A stretch of 14,480 nucleotides of DNA from an uncultured Clostridia bacterium (GCA_937916195.1 CALFTO010000048.1:1-14480); one strand, 5' to 3'. Shown: positions 1-6,424, numbered from the stretch's first letter. A program made the numbers and translations. Notes: generated by a model not told the origin, from the letters alone.

Positions 1-30
1 CTCTTGAAATTCAAGGGGTAATTGTTTCAT
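1..30 (-). CDS. N-terminal fragment of an unidentified gene (runs off the window)
   Basis: An ATG one base after the rsmE stop codon opens a frame encoding MKQLPLEFQE before the window ends. The spacing suggests it is the next gene of the rsmE transcript. The SD is weak (GAGTGA inside the end of rsmE). The short start loosely resembles RsmB/NOP-family rRNA methyltransferases, which often begin with an LPxxF motif, but ten residues cannot identify it. Confidence 0.4.
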   Translation of the reverse strand, partial: MKQLPLEFQE

Positions 31-31
31 T

Positions 32-778
32 TTATTCACTCAAATTCATTTCAGAGTACAACATACACATTGCAACTGATGTAATTGCCGCAGTTTCGGT
101 GCGGAGAATTCTTTTGCCCAAAGAAATTACTTTTCCTCCCATTTCAAAGGCCGACTGCACTTCGCTTTCTTCAAATCCGCCCTCTGCACCGATTAAAATA
201 CCCACGGTCATTCCGCTTTTGATTTCTGCAAGCGCTGATTTTGTATCTTCCATTCCATTTTTGCTCTCGTAGGGCACAAGCAACAAATCTAACTCTTTTG
301 CCATTTCAAGTGCTTTTTTATATGTAAGAACATCTGCAATTTCGGGGATTGAATTCCTTTTGCTCTGCTTTGCGGCACTTTCGGCAACTGACTGCCAACG
401 AGCCTGCTTGCTTTTCTTTTTCTTATCGTCAAGCTTTACAACACAACGGCTCATCTCAACGGGAATGATTTTCTCGACACCCAATTCAACGGTTTTCTGA
501 ATAATCAATTCCATTTTGTCGCCTTTAGGTAAGCCCTGAAAAAGATAAATCTTAATGGGCAATTTGGTATCGTTATAATTTTCTTCAATAATTTTCGCAA
601 TTACAACATCATTTTCAAAGCTGTCAATTTCACAAAGATTGCTGACACCGTTTTCGCTCACAAGAAAAGTGTCACCCACATTCATTCGCAAAACATTTTT
701 TATGTGGTTGAAATCTGTGCCCGAAATAAAATAACAGTCGCCGTTTCTTTTTTCTTCATTTACAAAAAAGTTGTACAT
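32..778 (-). CDS. rsmE: 16S rRNA (uracil-1498-N3)-methyltransferase RsmE
   Basis: RsmE is a SPOUT-class enzyme that uses S-adenosylmethionine to methylate N3 of U1498 in 16S rRNA of the small subunit. The 248-residue product is the usual family length: an N-terminal PUA-like RNA-binding part (about residues 1-70) and a C-terminal knotted SPOUT domain. Seen directly are a GLPKGDKME segment, the SAM-site loop LIGAEGGFEESEV and the signature LGKRILRTETAA near the C terminus. The frame could open 14 codons earlier, but the ATG at 778 is chosen because AAGGAAG lies about 7 bases upstream and the protein then starts MYNFFV, as is typical. An intrinsic terminator lies between it and the upstream lipid kinase gene, so expression depends on read-through or an unseen promoter. 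Confidence 0.95.
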   Translation of the reverse strand: MYNFFVNEEKRNGDCYFISGTDFNHIKNVLRMNVGDTFLVSENGVSNLCEIDSFENDVVIAKIIEENYNDTKLPIKIYLFQGLPKGDKMELIIQKTVELGVEKIIPVEMSRCVVKLDDKKKKSKQARWQSVAESAAKQSKRNSIPEIADVLTYKKALEMAKELDLLLVPYESKNGMEDTKSALAEIKSGMTVGILIGAEGGFEESEVQSAFEMGGKVISLGKRILRTETAAITSVAMCMLYSEMNLSE

Positions 779-795
779 AATAATCTTCCTTATAT

Positions 796-822
796 AAAAA
801 CGGTAGAGGAATCCCTCCACCG
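796..822 (-). terminator. Intrinsic terminator after the lipid kinase gene
   Basis: Read on the minus strand, CGGTGGAGG pairs with CCTCTACCG (nine pairs including one G-U) around a four-base loop and is followed by TTTTTATAT. It lies in the 57-base gap between the lipid kinase stop and the rsmE start. Its upstream arm and loop share a 15-base identity with the dispersed repeat copy at 7058-7072, so it may derive from that repeat. Confidence 0.8.
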
Positions 823-835
823 CCTTACACTTTAC

Positions 836-1741
836 TTACATATCCAAAAATTTTGAGCCTTTAGGCACAACAAAATTGATTGCACCCTCAAGAATTTTAA
901 ATTCACGCTCGGTTACATAAGCACATTCGCCGTCAACATTAACTGCTGCGGGAGCTTTGCTTTCAATTTTTACCTTTTTTGCGTGTCTGAATGTTGTGAT
1001 TTCCCAATCAAGATGTGTTCCCTTTTTGTAGCCTGGGATAAGCGGTAAAAGTTTAAGTCTGCCACGGTCACTGCGCACCATAACAACGTCTAAAAGTCCG
1101 TCATTGGGCATCGCATTTGGCGCTGCCATATATCCGCCACCGTACCAACGGGAATTACCGATATAACAGAAAAGATAATCGTCCTCGAAAACCTCTTCAT
1201 CATCAATTGTGATTTTAAACCCGTTCTTATATTTACCCATAAGGCAATAAAGAGCCGCCACCGTATAAGCCATTTCGCCGTTTACACCTGGAAGCTTTTT
1301 AAAATCACCCTGCTTTGCGCAGATTTCAGAGTCAAGACCCATTGCACACTCATTAATCGCAACCGTTCCGTCAGTTTCAATAAGGTCAAGTTTCATTGGA
1401 ACACCGTTCACATGGTCGTCAAGGTTTGTATTCTTGCCGAAAAGACGGCAGAAATCATTACCCGAACCTAACGGAATGTTTGCAACCTGACAGTTGGGAT
1501 ATTTATAGCAACCGTTGACAACCTCATAAAGAGTGCCGTCACCACCGCAGGAATAAAAACGGATTTCTTCACCAGTTGAGGCAAGCTCTTCAACATGCTT
1601 CATACCGTCACGGCTTGCTCTTGTAATGTAAATTTCCGCATCCATATTATGCTCTTTCACATAATTCTCGATTGTTTCAATATATGCCTTTGCTATTTTG
1701 CCTTTTCCTGCAACAGGATTAACAATAAAAACGTGTTTCAT
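836..1741 (-). CDS. YegS/DagK-family lipid kinase (diacylglycerol kinase catalytic domain)
   Basis: The 301-residue protein belongs to the soluble diacylglycerol/sphingosine-kinase-like family. These enzymes phosphorylate a lipid hydroxyl with ATP, as in DgkB recycling of diacylglycerol from lipoteichoic acid synthesis. Visible motifs are the N-terminal NPVAGKGK, the catalytic and nucleotide-binding GGDGT (residues 66-70) and PLGSGNDF near residues 93-100, followed by the beta-sandwich C-terminal half. Length is normal for the family. The start is supported by AAGGTGA just upstream of the ATG. It begins 9 bases after the RNA methyltransferase stop codon, so the two are cotranscribed. An intrinsic terminator follows. 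The exact substrate cannot be told from sequence; DgkB-like diacylglycerol kinase is the default guess. Confidence 0.92.
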   Translation of the reverse strand: MKHVFIVNPVAGKGKIAKAYIETIENYVKEHNMDAEIYITRASRDGMKHVEELASTGEEIRFYSCGGDGTLYEVVNGCYKYPNCQVANIPLGSGNDFCRLFGKNTNLDDHVNGVPMKLDLIETDGTVAINECAMGLDSEICAKQGDFKKLPGVNGEMAYTVAALYCLMGKYKNGFKITIDDEEVFEDDYLFCYIGNSRWYGGGYMAAPNAMPNDGLLDVVMVRSDRGRLKLLPLIPGYKKGTHLDWEITTFRHAKKVKIESKAPAAVNVDGECAYVTEREFKILEGAINFVVPKGSKFLDM

Positions 1742-1750
1742 AAAATCACC

Positions 1751-2866
1751 TTATTTATAGTACATATAGAGTTGGCATTTTATCATACCATTGTATAATT
1801 TTCTGCGCTTATCGGCTTTCCTGCCGAAGCACTTTTCAAAGCTTTCGTCGGGACTGATTATATAATAAGCCCAACCGCGTTCGGCTTTAAAGATATTACC
1901 CATTGTTCTGTAAATGTCCTCTGCCGCCTTAATGTCGAGCATTCTCTCGCCATAAGGTGGGTTGCAGATTACAGTACCCTTTTCGGATTTCGGCTTAAAA
2001 TCCTTTAAATCTTTCTTTGACAAATCAATTTTCATACCCACACCTGCACGTCTTGCATTTTCGCGGGCAATTTCAAGTGCGTGAAAATCAATATCAGAGC
2101 CATAAGCCATAAAATCGGCATCTTTGATTACTAAATCCTGCGCCCTTGCTCGTTCTTGCTGCCAAACAGAACTATCAATATTCTCAAAACGTTCTGAAAT
2201 AAAAGCTCTGCGAAGTCCCGGAGCAATGTTCATTGCTTTCATTGCGCCCTCAATAAGAATTGTGCCCGAGCCACAGCAAACATCATAAAGTGTGTGGTAG
2301 TGGCGAAGTCGCGCTAAATCCGCCATAGCAGCAGCCAAGGTTTCTTTAATCGGTGCAGAGTTTGCAACAGGACGATAACCACGCTTGTGAAGTCCCACAC
2401 CCGAACTGTCAATAAACACCGTCACAATATCTTTCATAATTGAAAACTGTATTTGATGAATTGCACCCGACTCTTCAAACCATGAAATTCCGTATTTACT
2501 TTTAAGTCTTTCAACCATCGCCTTTTTGATGATTGCCTGACAGTCGCTCACCGAATGAAGTTGAGAATTCAGCGAATAGCCTTTTACGGGGAACGCATCG
2601 AATTTGCCAATCCAATTTTCCCAAGGAATATTTTTAACACCTTGGAATAACTGTTCAAAGGTGATTGCCTTGAATTCACCCATTCTTATGAGTATTCTCT
2701 CGCTGTATCGTGAGCAGATATTCGCACGGGCGAGAATGTTTTCGTCACCCTCAAAATCAACTCTGCCGTTTTTTGCCTCAACATTTAGCGCATCCATTTC
2801 GCGCAATTCTTGAGCCACAAGCCCCTCAAGCCCCAAAAGACAAGGAGTAGAAAATTTTATGTTCAT
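1751..2866 (-). CDS. THUMP-domain class I RNA methyltransferase (RlmL N-domain/YpsC-like)
   Basis: The 371-residue protein has a THUMP RNA-binding region (about residues 45-155) followed by a Rossmann methyltransferase domain. The SAM-binding motif DVCCGSGT is at 195-202 and the catalytic NPPY motif, typical of N-methyltransferases acting on guanine or adenine, is at 302-305. It matches the short single-domain form found in Firmicutes (YpsC), related to the N-terminal half of E. coli RlmL, which makes m2G2445 in 23S rRNA. The ATG at 2866 has GGAG seven bases upstream. A strong promoter lies about 50 bases upstream, and the lipid kinase gene follows with a 9-base gap, making this the first gene of the transcript. 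The target base is inferred from the family only. Confidence 0.92.
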   Translation of the reverse strand: MNIKFSTPCLLGLEGLVAQELREMDALNVEAKNGRVDFEGDENILARANICSRYSERILIRMGEFKAITFEQLFQGVKNIPWENWIGKFDAFPVKGYSLNSQLHSVSDCQAIIKKAMVERLKSKYGISWFEESGAIHQIQFSIMKDIVTVFIDSSGVGLHKRGYRPVANSAPIKETLAAAMADLARLRHYHTLYDVCCGSGTILIEGAMKAMNIAPGLRRAFISERFENIDSSVWQQERARAQDLVIKDADFMAYGSDIDFHALEIARENARRAGVGMKIDLSKKDLKDFKPKSEKGTVICNPPYGERMLDIKAAEDIYRTMGNIFKAERGWAYYIISPDESFEKCFGRKADKRRKLYNGMIKCQLYMYYK

Positions 2867-2912
2867 TCTGTATCTCCGTTCAAAATAATCGAAACTTACC
2901 TATTATAAGTTT

Positions 2913-2941
2913 AGTATAGTATTTTTTTAAGTAAATGTCAA
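2913..2941 (-). promoter_or_regulatory. Sigma-A type promoter for the RNA methyltransferase/lipid kinase operon
   Basis: On the minus strand, a perfect -35 TTGACA (2936-2941) is separated by exactly 17 bases from TATACT (2913-2918). The predicted start near 2906 gives a leader of about 40 bases with the GGAG ribosome site close to the ATG at 2866. Confidence 0.85.
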
Positions 2942-3028
2942 ATGAAATAAATAGCCTTTCTACACCGAGCTTAGTTAATTTAAATGAAATATCAGTTCAA
3001 AAGAGTCTGACAAATTGGACTTTGTCGA

Positions 3029-3060
3029 AATGCAAAATGAAAAATGCAAAGTGCAAAATG
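3029..3060. repeat. Short tandem-like AATGCAAA repeats
   Basis: Three loosely tandem copies of a unit close to AATGCAAAATG or its variant GTGCAAAATG occur here next to the larger palindromic element. There is no coding context. It is a low-complexity tract with no known role. Confidence 0.5.
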
Positions 3061-3085
3061 ATGGGTCTGCGACGCAATTGTAATC

Positions 3086-3212
3086 GGCTCCCTCTGACGA
3101 GGGAGCTGGCGAGCGTTAGCGAGACTGAGGGAGAGATTTAGTGAGCAGTTAAGCCTATCTCTCCCTCCGTCTTTGCCTTACGGCAAATCCACCTCCCTCG
3201 TCAGAGGGAGGC
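3086..3212. repeat. Dispersed palindromic element, copy a (127 bp)
   Basis: The two ends are inverted copies of each other: the left end starts GGCTCCCTCTGACGAGGGAG and the right end reads the same on the other strand with one change (GCCTCC). Each half continues through an inner variable stem to an (A/G)CxGAGGGAGAGA block at the centre. The right inner stem is a perfect TTTGCC-TTAC-GGCAAA. The left inner part is GCGAGCGTTAGCGAG. The whole could form a branched cruciform. Copies b and c lie at 4673-4790 and 7003-7105. No coding capacity, so a non-autonomous or REP-like element is likely. Confidence 0.8.
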
Positions 3213-3276
3213 AACATACACCATTTAATGAGTTAGACAAATTCAAATTTTTATAACATCTTCACAATATAACGCA

Positions 3277-3305
3277 AAAGAAAAAGCGTGGTCAAAGACC
3301 ACGCT
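3277..3305 (-). terminator. Intrinsic terminator of the MerR-family gene
   Basis: On the minus strand, AGCGTGGTC and GACCACGCT form a perfect nine-base-pair stem with a TTT loop, followed by TTTTCTTTT. It begins 3 bases after the stop codon of the MerR-type gene. Confidence 0.93.
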
Positions 3306-3308
3306 CGG

Positions 3309-4550
3309 TTACCATTCAACAGTATTAAAATATGCCCCACTTAAATATCCTTTATGTGCTGAACTATAAATGTATCTTACTGTTAAAGTTTTATCATTAT
3401 ATGCAAAAAGCATAAATCTGTAATGATAACAGAAATCAGAATCTTCAGATTTATCCTCTATATCCTCATAAAAATATATGCAGGTCCAATCCCCTCTTGC
3501 TTCTTCTCTCACAATACCATCAAGAGCTAAAACTCTTTCTTTTTCCTCGTTATATGAATGTTCAAAAAGCTGCCATTCAGCAAATACATCATATTCATAA
3601 CCAAACAAATCATCAAAATAAGAGTAATAGTATTTTGTTGTATCAGGATATTTTTCAAAAAATGAACCAGCATCCGCACCCAACGGAATTGCTCGAGGAA
3701 AAATATATAATGATTCTGCACTAAGTATATCAACAGTATAATCCAAGTCCAAGTAATTATCAGGATTTGTTGTTCCTGACTGCCAGCAGAAAAAGTTCGC
3801 CATTGCAATTATCGGACTCACCAAACAAGATAGTACCCAGATAACAATAAGAATGATTGCAATAATCTTTTTTCGGTCTTTCTTTTTACCTATTCTCTTG
3901 CTTTTCTTGTATATTAGATAAATAGTCAAGCATATTAAAAATTGGATTAAATAAAAATATTTTATTGGAATTTCGAGTAATAAATAAGATACTATATTAT
4001 TTTCAGGGTCCAAGAAACAAGGATGTTTGGCACCTAAAGCAACATAAATAAAGTACAGGTTTAATAATTGCATAATTCCTGCCAGTACCATTCCTATTTT
4101 TGAAATTACAGTAAATCTTATTTTTTCTTTCTGTTCTTTTGGGGAAAGTTCCATATCTTCTGCGGGGACTTTTTCATTTTCTAAATTACTTGAAAGCTTT
4201 TCGCAGATGATTTCTATTGTAATATTTTCTTCATCTGCAAGAGCACCGATTTTTTCAAGGATTTCTGTATTAAACTGTATTTTTTCATTTGTTCTGTTTA
4301 TGTATTCTTTAATTGTATTCTGTGCAGTTTCGCCACCCATTTGCAAAGCTTTGATTTCTTGAATTGAAAAATCTGCTTTGCGAAGCAATGCGATATTTTT
4401 TAACTGTTCAACATCATTTTCTGAAAACTCAATACTTTTTCTGCCGTTGTAGTTTTCATCATATTCGGGTTTTACAAGTTCGTTTTCAATATAAAGTCTT
4501 ATTGCTCGGTCAGTGAGCCCTGTTTTTGTGATAACCTCTTTAATTTTCAC
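3309..4550 (-). CDS. Membrane-anchored MerR-family transcriptional regulator
   Basis: This 413-residue protein joins a MerR-type winged-helix DNA-binding domain (about residues 1-70, with the typical TGLTDRAIRLYIENELVKP) to a coiled-coil-like stretch (about 75-125) and three hydrophobic segments (about 146-172, 195-214, 228-252). The basic loop KKSKRIGKKKDRKK between segments 2 and 3 should face the cytoplasm. That places the acidic, Tyr-rich last 160 residues outside the cell, a layout expected of a one-component signal sensor. Classical MerR proteins are about 120-280 residues and soluble. I do not recognise the C-terminal domain. The start codon is GTG, set by a textbook AAGGAGGT six bases upstream. 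The gene has its own promoter and terminator, so it is monocistronic. The signal and target genes are unknown. Confidence 0.85.
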   Translation of the reverse strand: MKIKEVITKTGLTDRAIRLYIENELVKPEYDENYNGRKSIEFSENDVEQLKNIALLRKADFSIQEIKALQMGGETAQNTIKEYINRTNEKIQFNTEILEKIGALADEENITIEIICEKLSSNLENEKVPAEDMELSPKEQKEKIRFTVISKIGMVLAGIMQLLNLYFIYVALGAKHPCFLDPENNIVSYLLLEIPIKYFYLIQFLICLTIYLIYKKSKRIGKKKDRKKIIAIILIVIWVLSCLVSPIIAMANFFCWQSGTTNPDNYLDLDYTVDILSAESLYIFPRAIPLGADAGSFFEKYPDTTKYYYSYFDDLFGYEYDVFAEWQLFEHSYNEEKERVLALDGIVREEARGDWTCIYFYEDIEDKSEDSDFCYHYRFMLFAYNDKTLTVRYIYSSAHKGYLSGAYFNTVEW

Positions 4551-4581
4551 GCGATTACCTCCTTTTCAGGTCGATTTCACA

Positions 4582-4604
4582 TTTTAACCCAAGGTAAAAG
4601 TCAA
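4582..4604 (-). promoter_or_regulatory. Imperfect dyad and second TTGACT box in the merR-like leader
   Basis: On the minus strand, TTGACT (4599-4604) is immediately followed by TTTTACCTTGGGTTAAAA (sharing one T), an imperfect inverted repeat. MerR regulators typically bind dyads placed in the spacer of their target promoter, so this could be an autoregulatory operator. No good -10 is found 19 bases downstream (only TGAAAT), so this is weak evidence. Confidence 0.3.
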
Positions 4605-4629
4605 GAGTTTTTATAAACTTTATAATTTG

Positions 4630-4658
4630 AATATATCAAAATCATAATAAAATGTCAA
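4630..4658 (-). promoter_or_regulatory. Sigma-A type promoter of the MerR-family gene
   Basis: On the minus strand, TTGACA (4653-4658), a 17-base spacer and TATATT (4630-4635) form a near-consensus promoter. Transcription should start near 4623, giving a leader of about 73 bases that contains the possible dyad at 4582-4599 and the strong SD. Confidence 0.8.
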
Positions 4659-4672
4659 TAAAGCAACAAAAT

Positions 4673-4790
4673 CCTCCCTCTGACGAGGGAGGTGGCAAAA
4701 TCTATGATTTTGACGGAGGGAGAGAAAAAACCAATCTCTCCCCCAGTCATTTTCGCAAGTGAAAACGACAGCCCCCTCGTCAGAGGGGGC
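4673..4790. repeat. Dispersed palindromic element, copy b (118 bp)
   Basis: The left end CCTCCCTCTGACGAGGGAGG is mirrored by CCCCCTCGTCAGAGGGGG at the right. Inner stems are AAAATC-TAT-GATTTT on the left and TTTTC/GAAAA on the right. The centre carries GGGAGAGA facing TCTCTCCC. It lies between the lexA stop codon and the merR-like promoter, so lexA transcripts run into it. It may help end them, although no clear U-run follows the outer hairpin. Confidence 0.8.
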
Positions 4791-4805
4791 ATTTTCCATA
4801 TCAAA

Positions 4806-5396
4806 TCAATAATAACGATAAAGTGCAACAACCTTGCCCAAAATTACAACCTCATTGGTGATAATGGGTTCATAGGCATCGTTTTCGGGTTGGAGACGGA
4901 AATGGCCGTTTTCTTTATAAAAACGCTTAACTGTTGCTTCGTCCTCAATCATCGCAACCACAATTTCACCGTTTGTGGCATATGGTGTTTTCTCGCAGAT
5001 TACAACGTCACCGTCAAGAATACCCGCCCAGAGCATACTTTCACCGCGAACTTTAAGTGCAAAAAGTGACTTATCGCGTGACACCCTGCCGTTATAGGGA
5101 ATATACCCCTCAATTTGCTCAACCGCCAAAATGGGCATACCTGCAGTAACAGTACCTAAAAGCGGAACACTTGTCACATTTTCAGCCTGACCAAGCACAC
5201 GAATTGAACGCTTCAAGAGTGGGTCACGCTCAATATAGCCCGCCTCTTCAAGTGCGTCAAGGTTTGCCTGAACAGAAGAAGTTGATTTCAAGCCCACCGC
5301 AGAGCCGATTTCACGAACTGACGGAGGCACACCGCATTGTGAACGCTCGCAAAGAAATTCATAAATTTTTTGTTGTGTATCGTTAATAGGTCGCAT
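4806..5396 (-). CDS. lexA: LexA, SOS-response transcriptional repressor
   Basis: LexA represses DNA-damage genes and cleaves itself when RecA filaments form. The 196-residue protein has an N-terminal winged helix (about residues 1-65), a linker with the Ala-Gly cleavage bond (TVTAGMP, A85-G86), the catalytic serine in VRGESM (S120) and the catalytic lysine in EATVKRF (K157). All are at positions close to those in E. coli LexA (S119, K156). An upstream in-frame extension exists, but the ATG at 5396 gives the usual MRPIND-type start and has AAGGGTG five bases upstream. A LexA box overlaps the -35 of its promoter, which indicates autorepression. The gene stands alone, with repeat copy b downstream. 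Confidence 0.97.
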   Translation of the reverse strand: MRPINDTQQKIYEFLCERSQCGVPPSVREIGSAVGLKSTSSVQANLDALEEAGYIERDPLLKRSIRVLGQAENVTSVPLLGTVTAGMPILAVEQIEGYIPYNGRVSRDKSLFALKVRGESMLWAGILDGDVVICEKTPYATNGEIVVAMIEDEATVKRFYKENGHFRLQPENDAYEPIITNEVVILGKVVALYRYY

Positions 5397-5447
5397 AAAA
5401 TCACCCTTAATTAAACTTTTAACGCAAAATTGCATACTTTTTTCTAT

Positions 5448-5476
5448 ATTCTAACACATAATTTTCAAAAAGTAAA
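5448..5476 (-). promoter_or_regulatory. lexA promoter
   Basis: On the minus strand, TTTACT (5471-5476) and TAGAAT (5448-5453) are separated by 17 bases. The -35 is embedded in the LexA box, so bound LexA would occlude RNA polymerase. Confidence 0.7.
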
Positions 5477-5486
5477 CATTTGTTCG
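5473..5486 (-). promoter_or_regulatory. LexA-binding SOS box
   Basis: CGAACAAATGTTTA on the minus strand matches the Gram-positive consensus CGAACRNRYGTTYC at every position except the last. It overlaps the lexA -35. Confidence 0.9.
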
Positions 5487-5558
5487 ATAATTTCTTGAAA
5501 AATTTTTATATTTTTTGCTTGTTCATACTTCTTTTTCGGTTTTTTAAAAGAATATTCA

Positions 5559-5586
5559 TTGTTTTTTCATAATTTTAGTTTAATAT
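5559..5586 (+). promoter_or_regulatory. Candidate promoter for the structured RNA
   Basis: TTGTTT (5559-5564) and TAATAT (5581-5586) are separated by 16 bases in a very AT-rich stretch. Both boxes are only partial matches, so the site is tentative. Its predicted start, near 5592, falls at the foot of the first hairpin. Confidence 0.4.
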
Positions 5587-5591
5587 TTAAC

Positions 5592-5690
5592 CGTGCTCAG
5601 AAATGAGCATCATACCCCATCCTCAAACAACCCCTCAGACTGATTTAATTCAGTCGGAAAACCGACGGCTCCGCAACCGTCGGTTTTTTC
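5592..5690 (+). ncRNA. Structured RNA candidate: small RNA or leader attenuator
   Basis: About 100 bases with no coding frame hold three stem-loops: TGCTCA-GAAA-TGAGCA (5594-5609), GACTGA-TTTAAT-TCAGTC (5638-5655) and a terminator (5661-5689). The linker between the first two is C-rich and purine-poor (ACCCCATCC, AACCCCTC), like the SD-pairing seeds of Gram-positive regulatory RNAs. An alternative hairpin, GTCGG-AAAA-CCGAC (5653-5666), uses the 3' arm of the second stem and the 5' arm of the terminator, so the structures exclude each other, as in attenuators. It lies divergent from lexA and 69 bases upstream of the SpoIIQ-like gene on the same strand. I cannot assign it to a known RNA family. 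Confidence 0.55.
5661..5689 (+). terminator. Intrinsic terminator of the structured RNA
   Basis: ACCGACGG (5661-5668) pairs with CCGTCGGT (5677-5684) around an eight-base loop. Six T residues end at 5689. No plus-strand protein gene lies upstream, so the terminator implies an untranslated transcript. Confidence 0.88.
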
Positions 5691-5710
5691 CATATATAAT
5701 CATTTTAAAA

Positions 5711-5739
5711 GTATAAAAAAGGAAACCTCTGTTAAAAAT
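5711..5739 (+). promoter_or_regulatory. Possible sigma-F type sporulation promoter
   Basis: GTATA (5711-5715), a 15-base spacer and GTTAAAAAT (5731-5739) resemble the forespore sigma-F pattern (GYATA, then GGNNANANT) with one mismatch in the -10. spoIIQ is a known sigma-F gene in Bacillus, which fits. The predicted start near 5745 would leave an unusually short leader. Confidence 0.45.
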
Positions 5740-5751
5740 ATTGACAGAGGT
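5725..5751 (+). promoter_or_regulatory. Inverted repeat that can mask the SD of the SpoIIQ-like gene
   Basis: ACCTCTGT (5725-5732) and ACAGAGGT (5744-5751) form a perfect eight-base-pair stem with an 11-base loop. The right arm contains the ribosome site GAGGTG (5747-5752), which sits six bases before the TTG start codon. RNA reading through from upstream would hide the SD. RNA started at the sigma-F-like site would lack the left arm. Confidence 0.55.
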
Positions 5752-5758
5752 GTTTTAA

Positions 5759-6424
5759 TTGAAAAGAATAAGAAATCAGGAAAAAATCAAAAAAGTTATT
5801 TATTCTGCCGCAGCCCTTGGCATTTGTGTCGCAACATTGTTTTCATTCTGGATGGCGAACAAAGACAACAATGGTGTTCTGCCCGACGACAACAGCACAA
5901 TAACTACAACCGAAACCACCACGAAAGAATCCCCCGTGAATAATCCCGTTCAAAACATTCCCGACGAGCGTTATAACACCGAAACCACTACAAAAGGTAC
6001 TGTGAGCGTGTATTTTTCATATCCTCTCGGCAACAAGATTGCAAAGGAATATTCAAAAGGCGAAATTGTGAAGAATAAAACCACAGACGATTGGCGTACC
6101 CACAACGGCGTTGACATAAACGGTGCAAAAGGTGACCAAGTTAACGCAATCTGCGACGGCGAAGTCACAGAAGTCCGCGACGATGCACTTTGGGGTACTG
6201 TTGTCACCATTGACCACGGTAACGGAATTACTGCCGACTATTGCGGGCTTGAAAAGAACTCAACAGTTCAGCCCGGTGACATGGTTAAAATAAATCAAAA
6301 AATCGGCGTACTGGGTGAAATCCCCCTTGAGAGTGCTGACGGAGTTCATTTGCACCTTGAAATCCACCGCGACGGAGTGACAGTTTCCCCCACTGATTAT
6401 CTTGACAAAAGAATAGAATTCTGA
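5759..6424 (+). CDS. SpoIIQ-like M23-family peptidase, membrane anchored
   Basis: The 221-residue protein has a short basic N terminus, one transmembrane segment (about residues 13-33), a Thr-rich extracellular linker (about 43-80) and a LytM/M23 zinc-peptidase domain (about 85-215). The metal-site motifs HNGVD (H115, D119) and HLH (197-199) are intact. The run KEYSKGEIV...DDWRTHNGVDI is characteristic of clostridial SpoIIQ, the forespore protein that joins SpoIIIAH in the channel between mother cell and forespore. In B. subtilis SpoIIQ the catalytic site is degenerate, whereas clostridial forms usually keep it, as here. The start is TTG at 5759, set by GAGGTG six bases upstream. A sigma-F-like promoter and an SD-masking inverted repeat precede it. 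A general cell-wall endopeptidase is the main alternative. Confidence 0.8.
   Translation: MKRIRNQEKIKKVIYSAAALGICVATLFSFWMANKDNNGVLPDDNSTITTTETTTKESPVNNPVQNIPDERYNTETTTKGTVSVYFSYPLGNKIAKEYSKGEIVKNKTTDDWRTHNGVDINGAKGDQVNAICDGEVTEVRDDALWGTVVTIDHGNGITADYCGLEKNSTVQPGDMVKINQKIGVLGEIPLESADGVHLHLEIHRDGVTVSPTDYLDKRIEF

Larger units (their letters stand above)
2942..3275. other. Intergenic region of 334 bp without a gene
   Basis: This stretch separates the operon promoter from the terminator of the MerR-type gene. It holds an AT-rich part with no convincing coding frame, a small hairpin (GACAAA at 3009-3014 with TTTGTC at 3021-3026), a run of near-identical 9-11 base units around 3030-3060, and repeat copy a (3086-3212). 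A 68-codon open frame starting at 2935 overlaps the promoter and runs into the repeat, so it is not considered a gene. Confidence 0.7.

Noticed and set aside
2935..3141. 68-codon plus-strand open frame
   Set aside because: It overlaps the minus-strand promoter, a low-complexity tract and repeat copy a, and has no recognisable product.
3527..3808. 93-codon minus-strand frame inside the MerR-type gene
   Set aside because: It overlaps the well-supported regulator in another frame, with no ribosome site. I found no sign of a frameshift joining the two.
4692..5069. 125-codon plus-strand open frame
   Set aside because: It starts in repeat copy b and continues antisense to lexA, so it is a shadow of that gene.
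5695..5700. Perfect TATAAT before the SpoIIQ-like gene
   Set aside because: No -35 at 16-18 bases; that position is inside the terminator loop and stem, so it is not called as a promoter.
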